A stretch of DNA of 64,000 bases from Periplaneta americana. Lineage: Eukaryota; Arthropoda; Insecta; Blattodea; Blattidae. The DNA lies in the NCBI RefSeq assembly GCF_040183065.1, contig NC_091127.1, forward strand, positions 110,735,834-110,799,833. The letters run 5' to 3'. Positions 60,628 through 64,000 of this stretch are shown here, piece after piece. The notes beneath the pieces are model-generated. The model made no database searches. It was given only the letters and a program-made list of their open reading frames with translations, and was not told the DNA's origin. The number at the start of each line of letters is the position of its first letter. The stretch's first letter is position 1. The position numbers and the translations under genes are program-made.

Positions 60628-62257
60628 GTAAGCTGTTTTCAACAATAGGCCTATAATATGAAATTCATTAGTATGTTGAGTTATACTTTGTTTTTCAGTA
60701 GATCAACATATGCGTAAGCACCCAATATGTAAATATTTATTTTGGAAAATTATGATAAATGTTACAAGATTGAAGTTATTTTTTTTTTCATTAGACCTTA
60801 GTAGTTAATTTCTCTGCTACTCCATCTCTATTTGAACAAACACTACTGTTTTGCATTCATGGTGTTATGTTACTGATATTTTGATGTTCGTGCCGTTACA
60901 TAACAGACGTAATGTGAAAAAAGCATCATAAAATACTGTTACGTAACAACATATGGGTATCTAAGTAGGCCTAAGTGATAAGAGCGCACGGTGAGTGCTG
61001 TTTAGGGTATAGCCTACCCTGTTTAGCATTTGTTACACAAAATAATTGCACAATTATAAAGTGTGCTAGCTACGATATATTAATCTTAACAGACGTTAAT
61101 TTATGTTTGGATAAACTCCAGAACACGGTACCCTACCTTCCCCTCTACCCCCACCGCATCTACCGTGTTCTGGAGTTTTCCCTTATGTTTTCTATATTTT
61201 TCATTTGTAGAGCCCTGATTCTCCAGTAAAAGTAACAGGAGAAGTGACTGGCCTACAAAAAGGTCTGCATGGTTTCCATATTCACGAATTTGGAGATAAT
61301 ACAAATGGTAAGACGCAGCTTAGATGACTTGCGTAATAATTATGTTGTGTCGGGTAGATAAAATAAGTAATGTTTGTCTTAAATAATCCATAGGTTGTAT
61401 GAGTGCTGGAGCCCATTTTAATCCTTATCAGAAAGAACATGGAGCTCCAGCTGATGCAGAGAGGCATGTTGGTGATTTGGGAAATGTTGAAGCCAGCGCC
61501 AATGGTGTAGCTAAAGTTGATATTACGGATAAAATGATTTCGTTAACTGGTGCTCACAACATTGTTGGTAGAACTTTGGTGGTAAGTTTGAAAAAAGATC
61601 CCCAATTTAGTTACATACTTCCAAATCATTCTGCGAAGTGTTGTCAAATTCAATGACACTGTCATATTGACATTGGGAAATGGATTTTACAACATTAATA
61701 CAGCATAAGCCTACAATTTTCTGAAATAACATATGTAGGTATTCCAATATGTATCTTAAAATTTAGTTTTTCTGCCTCTAACTTTAAGAAGAATGAAATG
61801 GAATTACTGCATTACCTACATTATAGTGATTTTTCCGAATAAAACTTAATGGTATTGAATTAAACATAAGGTACACTGTAGATAGGTCTGTTGATGATAA
61901 TGACAATGTACATGCAAATACGCTTTATTTAAAGGTTTGATTATTCCTGAAAAAATTTCGAACATACTTAAATGTCAGCATATTTTTTATAATAATTTGC
62001 ACTGGTATGAAAAAGACTTACTAAAAAATAGGGAAATAGTGTTCATAAGTAACATGTAGCTTTCTTTAACGTTTATACATAATACGACAGTAACACGACA
62101 TCAGTTCTGTAGTCAGAACTTCATACAAATGTTTTTCTTATTATAGATTCACGCTGATCCAGACGACCTTGGCAAAGGTGGCCATGAACTAAGCAAAACA
62201 ACAGGAAATGCTGGTGCTCGCTCTGCCTGTGGAGTTGTTGGAATTGCAAAGATCTAG
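60559..62257 (+). CDS. SOD1: Cytosolic Cu/Zn superoxide dismutase, complete, four coding exons
   Basis: Converts superoxide to oxygen and hydrogen peroxide in the cytosol. CDS joins 60559-60627, 61211-61307, 61394-61581 and 62147-62257: 465 nt, 154 residues. All metal ligands sit at textbook positions: Cu by H46, H48, H63 and H120; Zn by H63, H71, H80 and D83. The C57-C146 disulfide pair and the substrate-guiding R143 are present. GFHIHEFGD and [11 protein letters not shown] match the two family signatures. No signal peptide, so an intracellular rather than extracellular form. The ATG in the AAAATGCC context begins the usual LKAVCVL first strand. It diverges from XPO4 through a short shared upstream region. 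Confidence 0.97.
61211..61307 (+). CDS. SOD1: SOD1 exon 2
   Basis: Residues 24-55 plus one base. It starts after TTTGTAG and ends AATG|GTAAGA. It carries the [12 protein letters not shown] signature with copper ligands H46 and H48. Confidence 0.96.
61394..61581 (+). CDS. SOD1: SOD1 exon 3
   Basis: Residues 56-118, with the first codon (G56) split by the 86-bp intron. It carries C57, the shared ligand H63, and zinc ligands H71, H80 and D83 in HVGDLGNV, then the ISLTG and GRTLV strands. It ends GTG|GTAAGT, phase 0. Confidence 0.96.
62147..62257 (+). CDS. SOD1: SOD1 exon 4 with stop codon
   Basis: Residues 119-154. It starts after TTATAG with I-H120, then DDLGKGG, the [15 protein letters not shown] signature with R143 and C146, and stops at TAG 62255-62257. 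Confidence 0.96.
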   Translation: MHADPDDLGKGGHELSKTTGNAGARSACGVVGIAKI

Positions 62258-62506
62258 GCTGTACAGCCATTACATAATAACGATGTACTGCCCTTGTACT
62301 CATACCCTTGCTTTGCCATTCGGTACTCAAGAATTTCACTGTAGGCTGTCCTCGAAAAAAAGACGAATAATAAGATATGTTTGCTTAGGTGGGAAAAAAA
62401 GAAAAAGCCTAAGAGTAAATTGCTTGATAGAATACAGTGAATTATTTCGTGTATGAAAAAAAGAATAAGGTTAAGTATCCATTCCATGCCTTGTAATAAT
62501 CTGTAT

Positions 62507-62512
62507 AATAAA
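62507..62512 (+). terminator. SOD1 polyadenylation signal AATAAA
   Basis: A canonical AATAAA lies 250 bp after the SOD1 stop codon, followed by a GTT/TGT-rich stretch (TTGTTATGTGTGGC) suitable as the downstream element. It predicts cleavage near 62530. Confidence 0.65.
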
Positions 62513-63039
62513 GAGTTAAAAGCTTGTTATGTGTGGCTTTGTATTACATAATAGCGTATTTTGTTCAAGATACCAAAATCAAAGCTAAGTTGGTAGATAC
62601 TCAGATTATTTTTATTCATTAGGTCTATCAGTATAACATCTTTTCAGTTATAAGCCTAATTTGGAGCAGTAAACCAAGATCAAATTCATAAAAAAATTTA
62701 TGACATGCGAATGCTGTTTCACAAAAAATCACGAGTAGAATGTATCTGATTGTCGAAAAGTGTTAAAAAATAACTATAATGCAGCAGAAGGTGTAAGTGA
62801 GAAGCATGTTTCTTAGGAAATCATTTATAGTACCCAGAAATACAAATTGTCATTTTTTTTTTTGTTTACGTTTAATATTTTCATTAGGATCATAATGTCC
62901 AAAACCCTCATATGCTAAAATTTTAACAAATCCTGCTCCCCGCTGCAACAATGTGATTGCTGATTGTTGCATGCCATCCTCATGTCTGAGCTTGGGAGGA
63001 AACTAAACACAGAATAATATGGGAAATGCCTGTTATTAT
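62513..63039. other. Region downstream of SOD1, no gene seen
   Basis: AT-rich intergenic DNA after the SOD1 polyadenylation signal; no coding or repeat boundary recognised until the LINE fragment. Confidence 0.5.
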
Positions 63040-64000
63040 TCAGTTGAGAAGCTTTTATGATCCAGTCTGCTGTGAAAAATCTGAAAGTTAGAATTTATAA
63101 AACAGTTACATTACTGGTTGTCCATTATGGTTGTGAAACTTCAACTCTCATTTTGAGAGAGGAACATAAGTTAAGGATAACTACTGAAGCTTTCCTGGCG
63201 ACGTGATAATTCGAAATTTTCTCGGGCTTCCAGCCAGGTCATAAGTTGGTGATCCACTGACGTTTCGAGGATGTTCATCTTCCTCAACTTCAGGGTTAAA
63301 TGATATCTGAGGGTACCTAGCTCCTTAAAACCCTGGCCATAGCGGCGGAACGCGGTAACCTGAACCAGGACTCTGGTCTTCAACTAAGCGCGGCATGGTC
63401 ACCGGCTATTAAATTTCTCACCGCCTGGACGACAGGCCGTCATCAGCGGAGAAATCGTCCACCGAGCCCACCGTGAGACCCAAGGTCATTCAGCCGGAAA
63501 GCACAAAGCAAGACAACACGTCGGCAACGTTCTCGCCGCGGTCCGCATTAATAACAGCCAATCGGCGCACAGCTCCTCGGCTGACTCCCTCTGGCACTAT
63601 AAATTAAGGAGCTAGGTACCCTCAGATATCATTTAACCCTGAAGATGAGGAAGATGAACATCCTCGAAACGTCGGTGGATCACCAACTTATGACCTGGCT
63701 GGAAGCCCGAGAAAATTTCGAATTATAAGTTAAGGGTGTTTGAGAATAAGGTGCTTAGGAAAATATTTGGGGATGAAGTTACAGCAGAATGGAGAAAGTT
63801 ACACAACACAGAACTGCATGCATTGTATTCTTCACCTGACATAATTAGGAACATTAAATCCAGATGTTTGAGATGGGCAGGGCATGTAGCATGTATGGGC
63901 GAATCCAGAAATGCATATAGTGTGTTAGTTGGGAGGCCTAAGGGAAGAAGACCTTTGGGGAGGCCGAGACGTAGATGGGAAGATAATATTAAAATGGATT
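63040..64000 (+). pseudogene. LINE ORF2 C-terminal fragment, interrupted and running off the window
   Basis: Before the interruption the strand reads KVRIYKTV-type sequence and REEHKLR (63090-63176). After it, 63725-64000 reads [60 protein letters not shown] and [26 protein letters not shown] joins directly once the inserted element and one copy of its target duplication are ignored. Same family as 54785-55860. Confidence 0.85.
63177..63724. mobile_element. Inverted-repeat element with 123-bp arms and 11-bp target duplication
   Basis: ATAAGTTAAGG flanks both sides (63166-63176, 63725-63735). Left arm 63206-63328 and right arm 63604-63726 are inverted and nearly identical (two mismatches by eye), sharing GAAATTTTCTCGGGCTTCCA and GGTACCTAGCTCCTTAA. 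The left side carries 29 extra bases outside its arm. The centre is GC-rich and holds CACTATAAATTAAGG, a TATA-like box, at the right arm. Non-coding. I do not recognise the superfamily. Confidence 0.8.

Overview
This is a metazoan, almost certainly insect, nuclear window. It has spliced genes with GT-AG introns of up to 13 kb, an AT-rich background, and many transposon remnants, SINEs and trinucleotide microsatellites. The repeat types suggest a large polyneopteran genome such as a cockroach or termite, but that is inference and I could not test it.

Two host genes are supported. (1) Exportin-4 (XPO4) lies on the minus strand. Fourteen coding exons run from the start codon at 60103 down to 2518 and encode the N-terminal 652 residues in one continuous frame with consistent splice phases. 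The C-terminal part, about 40% of the protein, must lie beyond the left edge. (2) A complete Cu/Zn superoxide dismutase (SOD1, 154 residues, four exons) lies on the plus strand at 60559-62257. The two genes are head to head, with start codons separated by 455 bp that probably hold a shared bidirectional promoter. XPO4 intron 6 (33975-41819) has exact U12-type AT-AC splice signals.

Nearly everything else is mobile DNA inside XPO4 introns. Intron 14 (1-2517) holds mariner-like, LINE-tail and SINE-like remnants. Intron 12 (4296-17309) holds a minisatellite and a mariner relic (8463-16945). That relic was split by a very young 6.3-kb LTR element (8814-15118, near-identical LTRs, CTCC target duplication). 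The LTR element carries no pol; it encodes an 854-codon heptad/22-residue-repeat coiled-coil protein with one internal TAG. Intron 11 (17473-25485) holds a hAT relic with an 8-bp target duplication, three SINEs, a 932-bp Helitron-like element with its empty site preserved in a neighbouring duplicate, a TE-associated ORF relic and LINE pieces. Introns 8 and 9 hold a palindromic mariner relic and two inverted-repeat elements. The U12 intron holds a DDE transposase relic, a SINE with a 12-bp target duplication, and two inverted RNase H/LINE copies able to form a large hairpin. Introns 3 to 5 hold piggyBac and mariner relics, MITEs and microsatellites. Intron 1 (52179-60052) holds three LINE reverse-transcriptase relics.

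Downstream of SOD1 the right edge (63040-64000) is a LINE fragment interrupted by a 548-bp inverted-repeat element with an 11-bp target duplication. I found no CRISPR array, rRNA gene or intact functional tRNA.
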